Below, piece after piece: positions 30,921 through 32,986 of a DNA stretch of 32,986 bases. A program made the translations under genes and the position numbers. This DNA is from Elusimicrobiota bacterium (GTDB taxonomy: Bacteria; Elusimicrobiota; Elusimicrobia; Elusimicrobiales; UBA9959): positions 1 through 32,986 of the forward strand of contig JAHJSU010000047.1 of the NCBI GenBank assembly GCA_018829985.1, given 5' to 3'. Position 1 is the first letter of the stretch; each line of letters starts with the position of its first letter. The notes under the pieces are model-generated. The model saw nothing but the letters and a program-made list of their open reading frames with translations. It made no database searches and had not been told where the DNA came from.

Positions 30921-31030
30921 TCGCCATAGGCCATAAGTTTTAGATACAGCTATTGCCATAGGCTTATATGCCATAAGCTATACGCAGAAACCGATTATGG
31001 CAGTCTTTCTGCCTATGGCATACGGCAAAC
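30921..31030. repeat. CATAGGC-type inverted word repeat, copy B
   Basis: GCCATAGGCCATAAG and TGCCATAGGCTTATATGCC on the left pair with GCCTATGGCATACGGC on the right. Related to 30593-30690. Confidence 0.6.
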
Positions 31031-31276
31031 AAATACTTTTTGCTTCACCAAAAATATGTTTGCAATCCTTTCCGAGGGTTTTGTTCCGGGGCTTTCCACG
31101 GGGTTCTATTGCCTCACCGCCTGCCTGCCCGCCCCAGGTTTTGTCAAGACTTGACAGGATAAGGGTCTTAAGGCCCAAATGCGCCTGGGACCTTCGGCCT
31201 TGCCGGGGCAGGCTTTTAGTCTTATACTTGACTATAAGACTATTGATATAAGTCAACCCGGTTTGGAGGTCAGCTT
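31031..31276. other. Intergenic region with two hairpins
   Basis: No gene seen. TGTCAAG/CTTGACA palindrome (31142-31156) and AGTCTTATA/TATAAGACT hairpin (31218-31241). GCCTGCCTGCCCGCCCC and GGGGCAGGC form a looser inverted repeat (about 31119-31213). The M14 gene's RBS GGAGG is at 31265-31269. Confidence 0.55.
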
Positions 31277-32629
31277 GTGATTAAGAGATTTGCGCTCTCC
31301 CTGTTGGTCGCTCTGTTTTGCTCCCATTTTTCTTTTGCGGCGGATGTTGCAAAGCCTGTCCTGAGCGAAGTCGAAGGGCAGCCGGGCAAAAGCGATAACC
31401 TCTCTTTTAACCAGCTTTTAAAACAATTTTCAGCGGAATATACCGCCGGCCTTCAAATGCCGGAACCGCCCATGCCCGCGGACTCCGAAGGGGCGGGCGT
31501 TCAGGACGACCGCTACTGGATAACCGTTCAGGCCGCCGACAGATATGTGCGCACCAGGCTCCTGGAGGCGGGAGTGGATATAGTTGAGATCCGCAAGAAC
31601 GATCTCTCGGGCATCGCGCCCAAAGATTCCCTGGCGCTGCTTGCGCAGAAAGGCTATACGATAGAGAAGAAGGTCCCGCTTTGGCAGTACATCCAGAGTC
31701 TTAAGGATTTCCCGGCAGCGGATGCCGCCTATCACAATTATCAAGAAACGACCGACCTTTTGAAGTCCCTGGTTTCCAAAAATTCCGATATCGCTTCGCT
31801 GTTCTCCCTCGGCAAGAGCGTGGAGAAGCGGGAAATCTGGTGCCTGCGCATAAACTCCGCGGCCAAAGGGACCGCCTCAAGCGGCAAGCCGGGGGCGGTC
31901 TATATCGGCAATCATCACGCCAGAGAGCATCTCTCGAACGAAGTGCCGCTTTTGCTGGCGGTATATTTGCTCGACCACAGGAACGACGCGGATATCGGCA
32001 AATATATCGCCGGGCTGGATATCTATATCATTCCGATGCTGAACCCCGACGGCGTGGAATATGACATCAGGACAGGCAGGTACCAGTGGCAGAGGAAGAA
32101 CATGCGCGTGAATTCCAATAAGAGCATCGGCGTGGACCTGAACCGCAATTATGACTCCTGGTTCGGCGGCCAGGGCGCCTCCCATTATCCTTCCGCCGAC
32201 ACCTACTGCGGCCCCTCGGCTTTCTCGGAGCCGGAAACCCTGGCCGTAAAGAAATTCGTGGAGGCCCGGAAGAATCTGACGACCATGAACAGTTATCATT
32301 CTTACGGGGGCCTTATCATGTATCCCTGGGGCGGGAAGGACGCCCCGATTGACAACGAGAAGGACAGGCAGGTATTCATTAAGATGGCTTCGGAGATGGC
32401 CAAACTCACCAATTATACGCCGGAACAATCCAACGAAATGTACATAGCCACCGGCGACACCTGCGATTGGGCTTACGACGCGGCCGGGATCTTCGCTTTC
32501 ACCACGGAGCTGGAAGGCAGAGGCTTCTATCCCGGCGCCGCTATCATAGAAAAAGCCGTCACCCGCAATGTAAAAGCGGCGGTCTACATGCTGAGCGTCA
32601 CCGATAATCCGTATAAGATACTGAAATAA
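31277..32629 (+). CDS. Secreted M14-family zinc carboxypeptidase
   Basis: 450 residues from GTG 31277 behind GGAGG. The signal peptide (residues 1-21, ending HFSFAA) is followed by a prodomain-like region and the M14 domain from about residue 150. Zinc ligands appear in HHAREH (about 214-219) and MNSYHSYGG (about 337-345). DLNRNYDSWFGG and a catalytic-Glu motif FTTELEGRG (about 413-421) are as in carboxypeptidases A/T. The enzyme trims C-terminal residues from peptides outside the cytoplasm. Just after the signal peptide, PVLSEVEGQPG is encoded by a widely dispersed repeat (CCTGTCCTGAGCGAAGTCG type), probably an in-frame insertion. Confidence 0.9.
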   Translation: MIKRFALSLLVALFCSHFSFAADVAKPVLSEVEGQPGKSDNLSFNQLLKQFSAEYTAGLQMPEPPMPADSEGAGVQDDRYWITVQAADRYVRTRLLEAGVDIVEIRKNDLSGIAPKDSLALLAQKGYTIEKKVPLWQYIQSLKDFPAADAAYHNYQETTDLLKSLVSKNSDIASLFSLGKSVEKREIWCLRINSAAKGTASSGKPGAVYIGNHHAREHLSNEVPLLLAVYLLDHRNDADIGKYIAGLDIYIIPMLNPDGVEYDIRTGRYQWQRKNMRVNSNKSIGVDLNRNYDSWFGGQGASHYPSADTYCGPSAFSEPETLAVKKFVEARKNLTTMNSYHSYGGLIMYPWGGKDAPIDNEKDRQVFIKMASEMAKLTNYTPEQSNEMYIATGDTCDWAYDAAGIFAFTTELEGRGFYPGAAIIEKAVTRNVKAAVYMLSVTDNPYKILK

Positions 32630-32703
32630 CGGGGGCGGATATCACCGTTTCGGAGATGGTGTTTTAAGTTGTCTGTCCGCTCTTTTGACAGGGGGATATG
32701 GGG

Positions 32704-32986
32704 ATGAAAACCAAATTAATCATATCGGCGGTTCTCACCGCCGCTGTTTTATTTTTAAATCCGATTTCCTTTGCTGCAAATAACAACTGTAGTGGCAGAG
32801 CTTGCTCTGCCTCCTCTCAAATAAAAACTGCCCAGGACAAAGCCGCCGGTGCCGGCAAGAAAAATTCCACAATAGAGAGTTCACAGAAAACGGGTTCCGT
32901 TCTTTTTGACGGCGTGGATCCCAATCTCCCGGCCAAAGACTTCGACCCGGATTCCTCCAACCCCGCCGCCCTGACCGGCGGCGGCC
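32704..32986 (+). CDS. Secreted protein, 3' truncated by the window
   Basis: ATG at 32704 with GGGGG upstream opens MKTKLIISAVLTAAVLF then LNPISFAA, a clear signal peptide. Residues 28-37 (NCSGRACSAS) are encoded by the hairpin word GTAGTGGCAGAGCTTGCTCT also found in the MITEs. The following 60 residues are polar and low-complexity and remain open to the window end. An ATG at 32698 is an alternative start. No family can be assigned from this fragment. Confidence 0.65.
   Translation, partial: MKTKLIISAVLTAAVLFLNPISFAANNNCSGRACSASSQIKTAQDKAAGAGKKNSTIESSQKTGSVLFDGVDPNLPAKDFDPDSSNPAALTGGG

Noticed and set aside
1-32986. tRNA, rRNA or tmRNA genes
   Set aside because: No cloverleaf with a conserved T-loop or rRNA core motif was noticed on either strand, though a covariance-model search was not possible.

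Overview
The window reads as a piece of a moderately GC-rich, diderm (outer-membrane-bearing) bacterial chromosome. Evidence for an outer membrane is a PorV/PorQ-type barrel protein, a second predicted barrel with a terminal Phe, OmpA-type peptidoglycan-binding domains and many signal peptides. Repetitive VGIGT-type surface proteins, a kelch/FN3 giant with a YPNP-type C-terminal domain, DUF1566, clostripain, a split AmmeMemoRadiSam locus and a non-flagellar MotA/MotB set together suggest an uncultured Elusimicrobiota-like lineage. That placement is inference; there is no rRNA or marker gene here.

Layout. 1-3202: a repetitive fibre-like surface protein (5' end outside the window) and a DUF1566 protein. 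3408-5662: an AAA-type ATPase and a nucleotidyltransferase/small-protein pair. 5895-10499: a very large kelch/FN3/Ig surface protein split by one in-frame TAA. 10709-12592: a predicted outer-membrane barrel whose start region looks frameshifted. 12714-18962 (minus strand): a seven-gene cluster encoding a FliF-FliG hybrid, MotA, two MotB-like proteins, a TPR protein, a P-II-like protein and a membrane protein. 19505-22164: a clostripain-family peptidase with a strong terminator, then a PorV/PorQ protein. 22298-26155: ispA, dxs and a LOG-family protein. 26172-27999: a membrane-anchored radical-SAM remnant and a secreted Memo-AMMECR1 fusion. 28284-32986: a zinc-ribbon/FGE-like protein, a NapH-like polyferredoxin, a tiny zinc ribbon, an M14 carboxypeptidase and a truncated secreted protein.

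Two things stand out. First, the minus-strand cluster looks like a stand-alone rotary motor: a FliF C-terminal region with its second membrane helix is fused to FliG middle and C-terminal domains, followed by a MotA stator and two different MotB proteins, only one of which keeps the proton-binding Asp. No other flagellar gene is visible. Second, the intergenic DNA is full of short non-coding elements ending in GTAAC...GTTAC. Two carry perfect 8-bp target duplications and one is nested inside another, as expected for IS66-type MITEs. Other intergenic spaces hold arrays of 7-8-bp words, different in each gap and often arranged as inverted repeats, and these arrays reach into the ends of several genes.

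Two promoters place the -10 box exactly 7 nt before ATG (ispA and the polyferredoxin), implying leaderless mRNAs. Isoprenoid synthesis (ispA, dxs) is the only clear metabolic pathway; most of the rest is cell envelope or secreted.
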